Source: Mytilus galloprovincialis
Lineage: Eukaryota; Mollusca; Bivalvia; Mytilida; Mytilidae
Assembly: GCF_965363235.1 (NCBI RefSeq)
Contig: NC_134839.1
Location: 59,487,560 to 59,551,559, forward strand
Length of the DNA stretch: 64,000 nucleotides
Direction of reading: 5' to 3'
Positions 11,388 to 22,335 of the stretch are shown here, one piece after another. The position numbers and the translations under genes were made by a program. A model generated the notes under the pieces. It made no database searches. It was given only the letters and a program-made list of their open reading frames with translations, and had not been told where the DNA came from. The stretch's first letter is position 1. Every line of letters starts with the position of its first letter.

Positions 11388-12770
11388 TAGATTTGTATTA
11401 GTTTTAAGAAAACTATTTATTTTTGTTATGTTTTTGTTTTGTTATTTTTATAAACTCAATGCCGTTCTGATAGGTCCATTGGATCATGCAAGATTTTTAC
11501 CACTAATTTGTATAGTTGCCGAAGGTTCACAGAGGATTGACAATCCACTACAATGTTTAACCTATGTGTCAGTTCTAAGTTGGAAGCATGCAATTCATTA
11601 GATGGTCGTTGGTTGAAGTTTTATTATCAGTTTTCGCTGCTTGTTTATTTATGACAGTGGCTCGTATCTGGAAACATCATCATCCATTAATTTCTGTTAG
11701 ATAGTTATCTCATGCTGTTAACCTTATCCAACCTTTTTATTTGAATAGATGTAATACAGAGCTTTTGCTATTTACCATGATCAGTCCCGATTGTCAAATA
11801 TGGCCGCTCTTTAAACTTATCCAATCAAAAGTTCGTCAGACATTGGCCCTGAATAAGTGGTTGGTCTTTTTTTTTTTTATCTTTCGTGGTGTTTAATTTT
11901 GATTAGAAATTAATTATATATCAAAAAAGGCAACAGTAGTATATCACTTTTCAATCGTAGTGAATCGATTAAACGGAAAGTAATCCGGGTAACAAACAGA
12001 AACCGAGGGAAACACATAAACTATAAAAGAAACAATGGAACAACAAATACAAACGCCAACATACATACATGTATAAATAAAAATGCATATGAACTTTCCA
12101 TTCTGGGATTTGATTTTTTTCAAAACTTCATTGTAAAAGTGGTACAGTTTTAGCCGTTAAAAGAGTTCCAATGGGAAATTGCATTTTCAATATTAACAGA
12201 AACGCAACTTTTATTGGGAGAAAAGAGAACAAGCAAAATTTTACCAAATCTGGTTTATTATGTTTTAATGAAATTAACTCAAATATAAAGTAATATAATA
12301 TTTTATGAAAATTGAGAAGTCCTTGATCTTAACTGTGATGACTCAGCATAAATTTTCCCAAAAATTCTGATTACATCTGTGAGAACTCAAATAAAAGTGG
12401 TTAAGTCGTTCGAATTATGAAACACATCTTGTTTGTTTACATATTTAATGCCATTGAAATATCGAGGAGCAATCTGCCTATTGTAGTTTTGCAAGAACAG
12501 TTTACTGTTAAACCTTGATTTTTCTCAGATACTGATCATTATGTTGAACCATTTTGACAAACACATTTTTTTTCAAATTTGTTCGTGTAAATAATTCATT
12601 ATTTTATAATTAATTGACCTTGCGTATGTCTTCTCAATATGATGGAATTCACGATCAAATCATAATACTTGACCACCGTTAGGTTTCTTTTCACGTTCTT
12701 TTTCTCGATATGACACCCGTGATGAAGTAGATTTTCTATTACGGCAGGTATAAATATGTCGGACTAATGG
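11388..12770. other. Non-coding stretch
   Basis: Probable 3' UTR of the peptide gene at the start, then AT-rich sequence. The open frame that runs to 11601 is intronic or UTR-like, rich in Phe, Leu and Val codons from T-rich DNA. I see no further gene or repeat structure. Confidence 0.4.
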
Positions 12771-12771
12771 G

Positions 12772-12890
12772 GTGACGGATCAATTTGGTGTCGGAATATT
12801 GGGGTGTTGGAGTATTGGGGTGTTGGAATATTGGGGTGTTGGAATATTAGGGTGTCGGGCTAATGGGATGTCGGAATATCGAGACGACCC
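12772..12890 (+). repeat. Degenerate ~18-bp minisatellite 'ggaatattggggtgttgg'
   Basis: About six imperfect units of a G/T-rich 18-mer. The 103-codon open frame over it (12772-13083) is a by-product of the 18-bp period and is not a gene. Confidence 0.85.
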
Positions 12891-13097
12891 CAAAACTAAG
12901 ACCATTCAAACGGGAAACAAACGGTATAATCTATATAAAAAAAACGAGAAGAGACAACTACGGAACGCCACAGCTGTCTTATGTGGAACTCTGATATTAC
13001 TTTATGTTGTTTTATTATTACTTAATGATATTTTGTCCTTTCTTAATACGGTTTTGACACTACGTAATGATGTTTTGATATAACTCAATATGGAATA

Positions 13098-13314
13098 CTG
13101 TAAACCAACTTATTTTCGCGGATACTTTATTTCGCGTTTAGCCCTAACTAGCCCATTTCGCGGCGATTTAATTTCGCGATTTTCAAATTTGCTTGATGTT
13201 TTTAATTAAGAATACTCCAATTTTAACATATTCGCGACGATTAACATTCGCGTTATTTTTCAAATCGCGAAAGACGCGAAAATAAATCGCTCGCGAAAAT
13301 TAGTTGGTTTACAG
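13098..13314. mobile_element. 217-bp MITE, CTGTAAACCAACT termini, TA duplication
   Basis: Terminal inverted repeats CTGTAAACCAACTTATTTTC and GAAAATTAGTTGGTTTACAG match with one mismatch, and TA flanks both ends. The interior is rich in TTCGCG. The TA target fits the Tc1/mariner class. The right foldback arm is the empty site. Confidence 0.85.
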
Positions 13315-13402
13315 TAGTCATTACCTTATGATATTTCGATATTACACGAAATGGTTCCGTTTTGACTTGATATAGTTTTGTCATTACTAAATATGGGTTT
13401 TT

Positions 13403-14230
13403 ATCCTGCAATTGGGCGTTCTACTATACAGATACATCCCTAAAGATATCGCTATGCAGTATCTGTATACTATACAGATATCGCTTAAAAGCTCCGCCCA
13501 CTGCCGGACTGAGTATTGTATGAACCTACGTGACCTCAGAATGTGTATTGCAATCGTATTCCAATGACGTATCAATTGCAAATTAATGATTACTTTTATA
13601 CGTTCTGTATGTTTTCAAACATTTCTTTAGAGCAATAAAAATCACACCAACTTTCTGATAATAAACACACATGAACAGCAGTCTTTTTCTACGATGACAA
13701 CTATCGATTTCAAAACTTTAATGTGTATGAATGTGTAACAAAAACAACCATGTCAATTTCAGCATGCATATTTAATGAATGTCGAGTCTGAAGCGTAGGA
13801 CAACTCGTACACTCCTGTTTCAAATTGGACAATGTTTTGTTATTTGTTTTTACTGTTGAAATTAGTTATGTTAAAATAGATAATAAATCACTTTGAGCGA
13901 TGTATTATTGTTGACGATTCGAGATTCTTCTTTTGTGAACCCATATTCAGCTGAATGTGTGATTACTGAATCGTATTACTACACGGGCCTCAAGGGATTT
14001 CAAATCGAAAATAAATGCAAAACATGTGTTTTTGTGTCTTTCAAAACACAAATAATATACAGAATTAATTGCAGGATAAAGACAATAACTTTTTAGTGTC
14101 TTTAAATATCAGCTGTATTTTTACTCGGCTCGAAACAGGTGTAATAGCTCGCTAAAAGCTCGCATACACCTTGTTTCCTAGCCTCGTACAAATACAGCTG
14201 ATATTTAAAGACACTAAACAGTTATTGTCT
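13403..14230. mobile_element. Insertion with ATCCTGCAATT termini (13403-14077) plus adjacent hairpin (14080-14230)
   Basis: ATCCTGCAATT at 13403 is the inverse of AATTGCAGGAT ending at 14077. The next 151 bp form a hairpin: AGACAATAACT... to ...AGTTATTGTCT, with arms containing 'gtctttaaatatcagctgta'. The right foldback arm lacks the whole 828 bp, so it arrived after the arms formed. It may be one element with a hairpin end or two neighbours. Confidence 0.6.
14080..14230. repeat. Hairpin, ~60-bp arms
   Basis: Left arm 'agtgtctttaaatatcagct' is mirrored by 'agctgatatttaaagacact'. The loop contains 'ctcgctaaaagctcgcata'. Confidence 0.85.
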
Positions 14231-14231
14231 A

Positions 14232-14575
14232 TGTCATTACTCAATATGGTTTTGTCATTACTCGATGTGGTTTCACCATTATTTAATATGGTTGTGTCAT
14301 TAGTCAATGTGGTTTTAACATTACTTGATGTGTGACTTAACGTAATGTAGTTGTTTCATTACATGATGTGGTTTTGTTATTTCGTAATGATGATTTGTCT
14401 ATTCTTTATATGGTTTTAACTTTACGTAATGATGTTTCAAAATTTGACGATTGTACGCTACTTGATGTGTTTGTTTCATTATTTGATGTGGTCTTGTCAT
14501 TCTTTGATGTGGTCCTGTCATTCTTTGATGTGGTTATCCCATTACTTGATGAGGTAAAACCACGTGACCAATTCG
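14232..14575 (+). repeat. ~20-bp minisatellite block of the left foldback arm
   Basis: About 15 units of the form TCATTAcTxxATGTGGTTTT. The 67-77-codon open frames here, and the mirror frames at 23470-23711, come from the period and encode only repeated FDVVLS- or KNDRTTS-like words. Confidence 0.85.
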
Positions 14576-14711
14576 GAAAAACCTGTTCTATTTTTAGATA
14601 GATTTCCATGTTGTATGTGCCTTGAATGATCTAATTAGTGTTCAAATTAAAGTTCGGGTTACTGTTTGAATTAAACTTTGAGTTAGTTTTCGAATTCAAG
14701 TCATGCTTAGA

Positions 14712-15035
14712 GCTATAATGGTTTACTTTTTTAAATTGTTATTTGGATGAAGAGTTGTCTCAAATAGTTTTATAAATTGACCATAAACCCACTTATTCAT
14801 GGTATGGTATCAATATTTCTGACCTGACACTACGTACTTTTTATTGTTTAATTCTTAAAGAACCCGAAACATTGCATATTAAATTCTAAAGAATTAAGCA
14901 ATAAAAAGTACGTAGTGTCAGGTCAGAAATATTGATACCATACCATGAATAAGTGGGTTCATGGTTAATTTATAAAACTATTTGGATAGAGAGTTGTCTC
15001 ATTGGCACTCACACCACATCTTCCTATTTCCATTA
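14712..15035 (+). repeat. Mussel 'gagttgtctcattggcact' repeat split by a 220-bp palindrome
   Basis: The repeat starts 'ctataatggtttactttt' and ends 'caccacatcttcctatttcc'. It is interrupted at 14763-14982 by an inverted repeat whose arms start AATAGTTTTATAAATT and end AATTTATAAAACTATT. The host sequence 'atttggatgaagagttgtct' appears on both sides of the palindrome (14741 and 14980). This insert is absent from the right foldback arm. Confidence 0.8.
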
Positions 15036-15620
15036 GAATTAAAGCTCTAGTTAGCATAGAGTTTCGAGTTGAACTTCGAGTTTGAGTCACATTTAGAGGC
15101 AGAGTTCTAGTTACAAGTTTGAATTTGAGTCACTTCTTGAGGTAGAGTTTGAGAAAGATTCGAATTTAAGTCTCGTTTAGATTAATTGAGATTTCGAGTT
15201 GAAATTCGAGCTATTTTATATGTCTTTTGGAGTTCGTAATTAAATTTTCTATCGCGGAACAAGGGCTTTTGCTCGGGCTTCCGATAAGAGGGCTCCGGGA
15301 TATGCGTACTAAATTAACAATGTTGCAGTAAACAAAACCTAACATATGAGTTGAAATAATTAAAAGTTAAATGTGGTGTGATTGCCAATGAGACAACTAT
15401 TCACCAGAGTTTAAATGTAGTGGGTGTCAGAAATCATAAATTGGCAACAGTACAGCCTTCAAGACTCCGTATACTCAGCTACAGAAAAAGATCTGCGCAT
15501 GTGTGGAGAAAATATGTCGACCAATTTTTTATCCCGAAAAAAAGACAATAACTAGAAGTTAACAATTATTGTGAAAGTTATTTTATGTGGAATTTATTAC
15601 CCAAATAGTGTATCAACTAC

Positions 15621-16874
15621 ATGAATCGTAAAAAGGATGGCAAGAAAGGTCAGAAAAGAAGGAATTAAAAACCTGAAAACGATAGCTCGGAGAAACCAAG
15701 TAAGAAACAACAAAGTAGTACTCACGATTCAAAACATGAGAATGTAAACAAACCGAAAAAAAGTTTAAAAAATAAAACTGTCGATAAATTACAGACTGTA
15801 AATATGTCAACGTACATACCAAATATTGATTCCCCTATCCTACCTGGAAGATCCAACATACCACAGTATACAACACAACAAATGTCAACTCCAAACTTAA
15901 CTTCACCAACGGGCTACTATCCTTATGGACCCCAACCTATTCCAAATATTCAACCAGTTATGCATTCAACAATGAATATGGGACACGACACAAACATCAA
16001 AATTGACAATCTTGACAGAAAGGTGGAAGAAATGTTGACAAAATTATCTATGCTTGACTCTTTTGGTGAAAAAATTGACAAATTTGAAAGAAGTATGCAA
16101 ACATTTTCAAGCAATGTAGGAAAAATTACAGATAGAGTAGGAGATATAGAAAAAAGTTTGGACTTTATAAACTCTCAGTTTGAAGGAAACAGAAGTGATC
16201 TATCCGAAATGAAATCTGAAGTTACTGCTATTAGATCTGAAAACAATAAAGTGGCCGAAAACATGCAAAAGGTACAGAATAATCTTGATGAACTACAAGA
16301 AAAACACCTAGATCTTCAGATTCGTTCGATGCGTGAAAACCTAGTCTTCACAGGAATTCCTATGACGACAGAAAATGAAGAAAGTGATACAACGGAAGGA
16401 ATTTTGAAATTATTCATGAAAGAAGACATGAAAATGGAAACAGAGATTGATTTCCACAGAGCTCACCGATTCGGACAGCTGAATGAGAGAAAAAATCGAG
16501 ACGGAACAACATTTAAAACTAAACCAATTGTATGCAGATTCAAGAGCTTTAAGGACAGAGAAATAGTACGGAAGTCTGCAACTAATCTTAAGGGGACGAC
16601 CTTTGGTGTTTCAGAACAATTCCCTAAAGAAATCAACGAAAGAAGAAAATTATTGTGGCCTTATTATAAGGAAGCTCGAAAACAAAACAAAAAAGCTCTT
16701 ATCAAACGAGACAGACTTTTTATCGATGGAAAAGAAATTAAGCCTCTACAATCAGATATAGCCGAAAATACTACACGACGTGAATTTCAATCACAAGGAG
16801 CACGTCCAAAAACTAGACGACGAAACAGACGAGATGATATCACTTCGGATGAAACCGCAAGTAACGGAAGATAG
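15621..16874 (+). pseudogene. LINE ORF1 (L1/Tx1-type RNA-binding protein); open from 15804, upstream start cut by an in-frame stop
   Basis: From ATG 15804 the frame is open for 356 codons. Residues about 65-170 are a heptad-rich coiled coil, followed at about 172 by RSMRENLVFTGIP and later DFHRAHRFG and KPIVCRFKSFKDRE, the pattern of the RRM plus C-terminal domain of L1-type ORF1 proteins ('transposase 22' family). Such proteins trimerise and coat the element's RNA. In the same frame, an earlier ATG at 15621 starts a Lys/Arg-rich leader broken by a single TAA at 15666-15668; the frame then stays open into the main ORF. I infer that the original start was 15621 and that the TAA is a nonsense mutation, although a true start at 15804 is possible. 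ORF2 follows directly after the TAG in the same frame. Confidence 0.8.
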
Positions 16875-19800
16875 GTGAACCATGGAGGGCAAACAAACTC
16901 AGTGAACAGTGACAATTCTAACGATTCGGATGACTTTCACGGATCAACTGGCCATACTGTGAACAAGAACTCAGATATTAAAATATTATCTCTAAATGTA
17001 TGCGGTGTCAAGCATCGATTATTTTATCCCGAATTCCAATGTTTAATAAATAAATTTGATATTGTTTGTTTTCAAGAAACAAAGCTTGATGATATAGACA
17101 TTATTGATTGTGAAAACTTTATTTTCAAGTATAAAAATAGAAAGAAAATTTCAAACTACAAATCTGGTGGTATTGCTATAGGTTACAAAAAATATTTAGA
17201 ACATTACATTACTGTAATAGAATCAGAATGCCCTTTTGTTTTCTGGTTTTCTGTTAAAAAAGAAATTTTTGATTTCCAAGAAAATGTTATATTTGGTATA
17301 ACTTATATACCCCCAGAAAATACAAATTATGCGTCAGATGAAGCCTTTTCGGAAATTGAATTTGAGTTTCAAAATTTTAGTAAGAATAATGATTACATGT
17401 GTTTACTTGGCGATTTCAATAGTCGAACTGCAACACTAAAAGATTTCCATGAAATAGAAGATACTGATGATACTCAATTTAATGATATATCAGATATAAA
17501 TGTATTTTCAGATATATGTATTCTTGATGATATGAACATATCAAGGTGTAGAAAAAATCCAGACACTATTGTAAATAAGTATGGTAGAAAACTTATTGAA
17601 TTTTGTAAAAATAATAATATGTTTATCCTAAATGGTAGATTTGGGAAAGATAGTATTGGTAGAATGACTTGTAAAAATAAAAGTGTAGTTGATTATATAA
17701 TATGTACATGTAATGTTCTCGAGAATATACTCGACTTTGAAGTACAAGAGTTTTGTAGACTTTTTTCAGATGTTCACTCACCTCTCTCACTTACTTTGAG
17801 CTGTAAAAATAAGAAGCATTCAGATTTGGAGACAAATAATTTTACACCGAAAATTGGTAAATGGAAATGTGAAAAAACTTTGGATTTTAGAGATAATTTA
17901 GATGGAGAAATGATTGAGAAATTATTTTTTAAGATACAAACTTTACATAATGCAAAAGAAAATGCACAAAAACCGGAAGTAGATTTTTGTAATATTTTAT
18001 TGAAATCGGCAGAAGCTACTTTCGGTCTCACAAGTAACAAAGCACACAGACATTCAAAAAAGCAATGGTTTGATCTGAAATGTTTGAAAGCAAAAAAAGA
18101 ATTCAGAAAATCAAAAAGACTGTGTAAAAAATATGGTTCAAATATATTTAAAGAAAGATTAAGGGTGAGTGAACTTTCCTATAAGAAAACTATGGAAAAT
18201 GCTATTGTGAGATTTAATACAGATTTTCGAAACAAAATGAAAAACATGAGAACAAAAAATCCCAAAGAATTTTGGAAACTTTTTCATGGTAATAGGCAAA
18301 GAGATATTTCTAAAATTCCTTTGCAAACTTTGGTTGACTTTTTTAAAGATTTAAATACAAACAAAGATCATTCAGACGATTTTGTTATTACAAACGAGAT
18401 AAATTCAGACGAAGTAAATGAGATGATTAACAAGGAAATAACTGCAGATGAAATAAGAAAAGCAGTAAAAAAAGCGAAAAATAACAAGTCTCCAGGTGAT
18501 GATTTAATTATTAATGAATACATTTCATCTTCATTGGATTCTATGATTGACATTTATGTTTATTTATTCAATTTGATTTTTGATACAGGTATTGTACCAG
18601 AGTCCTGGCTTTTTGGTAATGTTTTACCTATTTTTAAGAATAAAGGGAGTAAAATGGAACCAAAAAATTATAGACCTATAACACTGTTATCTTGCATTGG
18701 GAAGATATTCACATCTATTTTGAATGATAGATTAAGTACATTTTTCGATCATTATAAGATTTTACATGAGAATCAAGCTGGATTCAGATCCGGATATTCT
18801 ACTAACGACCATATTTTTTCTCTGTATGTATTGTTTCAATTATTGTTTTTAAAAAGAAAGAAACTTTACTGTGCGTTTGTAGATTTTGAAAAAGCCTTTG
18901 ATTTTGTACATAGAAACTCTTTATTTTTCAAACTTCTACAGAACCACATAAATGGTAAATTTTTTAGAATTGTACAAAATATGTATCAAGATACGAAATC
19001 CTGTATAGTACATAATAATGAAAAGTCTGACTTCTTTGCTTGTGATATAGGAGTTAGACAAGGGGAGAATCTCTCTCCTATATTGTTTTCTTTATATCTA
19101 AATGACTTGCAAGACTTTCTAGAAACTACAAATGTTAAAGGTTTAGAAACTATTAGTAAAGATATAGAAAATGAACTGATGGTTTATTTCAAAATGTTTA
19201 TTTTACTGTATGCTGACGATACAATTTTGATGTCAGAATCAAATGAAGACTTACAATTGATGCTTAATGAATTTTGTGATTATTGTAAACGATGGAAACT
19301 GAAAGTAAATGTGCAGAAAACAAAAGTTATGGTATTCTCAAAAGGTCGACTGTCAAAGAATTTAAAATTTTATATTGAAGATTATGAAATCGAGATAGTA
19401 AATGAATATAAATATCTTGGAATTATTTTTTCAAAAAGTGGCTCTTTTTTGAAGACAAGAAAATATTTATATGGAAAAGCTACAAAAGCAATGTATGGAT
19501 TGTTACAAAAATGTAGAAAGAACAATTTGTCTATTGAATGTCAATTAGATATGTTTGACAAAACTATTTTACCGATACTTTTGTATGGATGTGAAATTTG
19601 GGGGTTTGGAAATTTAGAGTTACTCGAAAAAGTACATTTGCGATTTTGCAAACTTATATTACATTTGAAACAATCTACTCCAAATTTTATGATTTACGGA
19701 GAGCTGGGAAGATATCCCATTTCATTTCACGCAAGAGTTCGTATGGTAAAGTTTTGGTGTCGTCTTTTACATGGAGAAGAATGTAAAGTCTCTTCACTTT

Positions 19801-20396
19801 TATATAAGCTATTATTCGTCTATTCTAATAATTATGGTTTGGAGAGTAAATGGTTATGTTTTATAAAAAGCACACTAGACAATTGTGGAATGTCAAATAT
19901 TTGGAATCAGCAGGGTACTTTTTCTGCTCTGTGGATTTCTAAATGTGTAGAACAAAAACTGAAGGACCAATTTATACAGGAATGGTATGAAAATATGAAT
20001 TCTACCTCAAAAGGTATATGTTATAGAATATTTAAAAAAGAATTTAAATTTGAAAAATATCTATCTATTTTACCATTGAATTGTATGTATATGTTTTGTA
20101 AATTTAGATGTGGTAGCCATCGTCTACCAGTTGAGACAGGGAGATGGCACAATCTGTCGAGAAATCATAGATTGTGTCGTATCTGTGGCTCGGCTGAAAT
20201 TGGTGACGAGTATCATTATATTTTGTCTTGTAAATCTTTCGTTAATGAAAGACAAAAATATTTACCGAAATTTTGTTGGAAAAATCCAAACACCTTGAAA
20301 TTATGTAATCTGTTTTCCTCAAATAATATTACTGTTTTAGAAAAATTATGTCGATATATTAAAGCTGTTAATGTGAAAGTCTCTCCTCCTGGTTAA
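16875..20396 (+). CDS. LINE ORF2: endonuclease-reverse transcriptase (intact frame, no N-terminal ATG)
   Basis: The frame is open for 1,173 codons. Order: Ser/Asn-rich leader (1-33); APE-type endonuclease with LSLNVCG (~38-44), FQETKL, GDFN (~178-182) and SDVHSP (~297); reverse transcriptase with NYRPITLLS (~598), AGFRSGYSTND, FVDFEKAFD, GVRQGENLSPILF and YADD (~779); then a C-terminal Cys-rich motif CRICG...HYILSC (~1101-1119). It copies the element's RNA at nicked target DNA. The frame begins right after ORF1's TAG, in register; the first codon is GTG and the first in-frame ATG lies just before GDFN, inside the endonuclease. Translation would need readthrough or non-AUG reinitiation. No internal stop or frameshift is present, so the copy is young or selected. 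I do not assign the clade. Confidence 0.9.
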   Translation: MNHGGQTNSVNSDNSNDSDDFHGSTGHTVNKNSDIKILSLNVCGVKHRLFYPEFQCLINKFDIVCFQETKLDDIDIIDCENFIFKYKNRKKISNYKSGGIAIGYKKYLEHYITVIESECPFVFWFSVKKEIFDFQENVIFGITYIPPENTNYASDEAFSEIEFEFQNFSKNNDYMCLLGDFNSRTATLKDFHEIEDTDDTQFNDISDINVFSDICILDDMNISRCRKNPDTIVNKYGRKLIEFCKNNNMFILNGRFGKDSIGRMTCKNKSVVDYIICTCNVLENILDFEVQEFCRLFSDVHSPLSLTLSCKNKKHSDLETNNFTPKIGKWKCEKTLDFRDNLDGEMIEKLFFKIQTLHNAKENAQKPEVDFCNILLKSAEATFGLTSNKAHRHSKKQWFDLKCLKAKKEFRKSKRLCKKYGSNIFKERLRVSELSYKKTMENAIVRFNTDFRNKMKNMRTKNPKEFWKLFHGNRQRDISKIPLQTLVDFFKDLNTNKDHSDDFVITNEINSDEVNEMINKEITADEIRKAVKKAKNNKSPGDDLIINEYISSSLDSMIDIYVYLFNLIFDTGIVPESWLFGNVLPIFKNKGSKMEPKNYRPITLLSCIGKIFTSILNDRLSTFFDHYKILHENQAGFRSGYSTNDHIFSLYVLFQLLFLKRKKLYCAFVDFEKAFDFVHRNSLFFKLLQNHINGKFFRIVQNMYQDTKSCIVHNNEKSDFFACDIGVRQGENLSPILFSLYLNDLQDFLETTNVKGLETISKDIENELMVYFKMFILLYADDTILMSESNEDLQLMLNEFCDYCKRWKLKVNVQKTKVMVFSKGRLSKNLKFYIEDYEIEIVNEYKYLGIIFSKSGSFLKTRKYLYGKATKAMYGLLQKCRKNNLSIECQLDMFDKTILPILLYGCEIWGFGNLELLEKVHLRFCKLILHLKQSTPNFMIYGELGRYPISFHARVRMVKFWCRLLHGEECKVSSLLYKLLFVYSNNYGLESKWLCFIKSTLDNCGMSNIWNQQGTFSALWISKCVEQKLKDQFIQEWYENMNSTSKGICYRIFKKEFKFEKYLSILPLNCMYMFCKFRCGSHRLPVETGRWHNLSRNHRLCRICGSAEIGDEYHYILSCKSFVNERQKYLPKFCWKNPNTLKLCNLFSSNNITVLEKLCRYIKAVNVKVSPPG

Positions 20397-20489
20397 CGTA
20401 TATCATTTTCCTCATACATGCACTGTATATTATATTGTTGTATATACTTATTGTCTCTATAACTATGTCAGTAGTTGATGAGAATAAAA

Positions 20490-22261
20490 TTCATTCAGTT
20501 ACAAAAGGCCAATATGCACCATATGAAAAAAAAGATCAAACGAAAAAACTAACGGTCTATTTTACAAAAAAAAAATATGCACATATGTGTACAACGATAA
20601 CAATTGAACTCCATGCTCCTGACTTGGGGCAGGTACATAAAGAAAGTGCACGGGGCGGAGTTAAACATGTATGTGAGCAAACATCGGACTGTAACAGAGG
20701 TGTAACAGCACAACACGAGAAAAAATGTAAACTAGACAAAGTGATGCCCCGCACTCCACTCATTTAACCGCTTATACCCCAAAAAGGACAAAATTCAAAT
20801 TTTCTCCCAACAGAGGAAAATTATAAAAAGAAAAAACCCTGACCACATGCACACCTTCGATACATGTACAAACAGCTAGCAGAGTGATAAATTCCTAGCA
20901 TTCAAACTGTAGGAGGAGTTATCTGGAAACGCCCTACTTATGCAAGCACCTTTCCCAAAAATGACAAAGTTCAAATTTCTCCCAAAAGAGCACATATTAA
21001 TAAAATTAAACCCTGACCACATGCAGCACACTTTCAATATATGTACAAACAGACAGTAAAGAGAAAACTTCTTAGGATTCAAACTGTTGGAGGAGTTATG
21101 CGGGATAACTATATACCCCTAATGGGACGGAAAGACCGACGGACGGGCAGAGATTAAACACTATGCCCAACTTTCAGTTGCGGTAAAGTTGTGGTGGCTT
21201 AAAAAACAGTTTCAATTGGCTGACTCAATAGATCAGTATGACTGGGTAATTTAAATCCATCCGGGTGATCTTGGGTTCCACAGAAAGGTAAGGAGATTCT
21301 GCTCAACGTGTGGCACCCGTCGTGTTATTCGCGAAATTACAAACCGAGTGATTTGGTTTTATTTGGAAGTTCACATTCGAGTAAAAGATGAAGGTATTAT
21401 GGTTACGTCAACTGGAACATGTTCGTCGTCACATGTGAAACAGTTATTCCAGGTAAATCAGAGAACTCAATTGATTAAAAGTAAAAGATTAATATTCGTG
21501 TATATGTTCAAATGATCATTAACGCTAAACAAAAATCGGAGAATTCTTATTTTATAGTATTGATGCTTTGTCGCTTAATCCGAGCCCCTCCCCCGATTTT
21601 CTTGTGCCCTAAGTGTAAGTTGATTTGAAGTATTAGTCTTTTGATTTGCGTCGAGCCTGCGACATCAATGTAGCGGCAGTGAGACACAACAACGTCGTCG
21701 AAAGTGTCGTCATTTTGCGACCTTTTATAGCTTACTATGGGGTATGAGTTTTGCTCATTGTTGAAAACCATACGGTTGTGTTTCAGTTAAATAAAACCGA
21801 GTTCAACTTTTTTGACAAGATAAATTTATTACCTCCATGAAGTGTAATACAGGAGTTTCCGTCAATATCAAGAAAAAGCATCTACAGAAAAACATTTTTT
21901 TATTTTTTTTTTTTGACCGATGAATGTACAGCCGATCAGCAGCAGCGATATCAGGCAAGACACAGCGTTCCGTGGACTTTTTTACAAATTTATTATAATA
22001 CTGCTTCTATTTGAGAACATCGGATCAAATAACAGGACCAAGAGGTTTGGGGATATTCCAATTATGTCCGAAATACTGTAAAATTTTTAGGATTTTATTT
22101 TTTTATTATTGTCTGCCGTTCCCCTTTTTCATATCAAATAACTCTCAACAACCACTCGAACTTTGATTGGAACTTTGGTGATACCCATCCAAAGCACTTT
22201 CAACAAACGACATATTGAAATCTGTTAACAAATAGATTTTTTTTCACATAGTGTATGGTGG
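20490..22261 (+). repeat. Mussel repeat block with a ~170-bp tandem duplication (20784-21110)
   Basis: 20500-20760 has the 'gctcctgacttggggcaggt' repeat. 20784-20950 and 20956-21110 are two copies of a unit with 'aaaccctgaccacatgca' and 'ggaggagttat'. 21280-21500 and 21550-21780 resemble other mussel dispersed repeats ('attcgcgaaattacaaaccg', 'gaccttttatagcttacta'). No gene is seen. Confidence 0.65.
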
Positions 22262-22335
22262 CCTTTTGTAGCTGACTATATGGAGTGTTGAAGGCTGTAC
22301 GGTTGCCTATTTATGATTTCTTACACCCACTGTCA

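Larger units (their letters stand above)
15490..20490 (+). mobile_element. Near full-length LINE (non-LTR retrotransposon)
   Basis: 5' leader, ORF1, ORF2 and a short AT-rich 3' UTR ending near 'gatgagaataaaattcatt'. The outer limits are estimates: the 5' limit is where homology between the two foldback arms ends, and the 3' limit is where a mussel repeat begins. I could not identify target-site duplications. Confidence 0.75.

Noticed and set aside
11212-11601. 129-codon open frame across the end of the cationic peptide gene
   Set aside because: It begins in intron sequence, and most of it is T-rich Phe/Leu/Val codons; only the exon 3 part is likely transcribed, in another frame.
12772-13083. 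103-codon open frame (WGVGILGC-type repeats)
   Set aside because: It is created by an 18-bp minisatellite whose period is a multiple of three.
14368-14609. Open frames on both strands, and their mirror copies at 23470-23711
   Set aside because: Both strands are open because of the repeat period in the foldback arms; no start context or family similarity.
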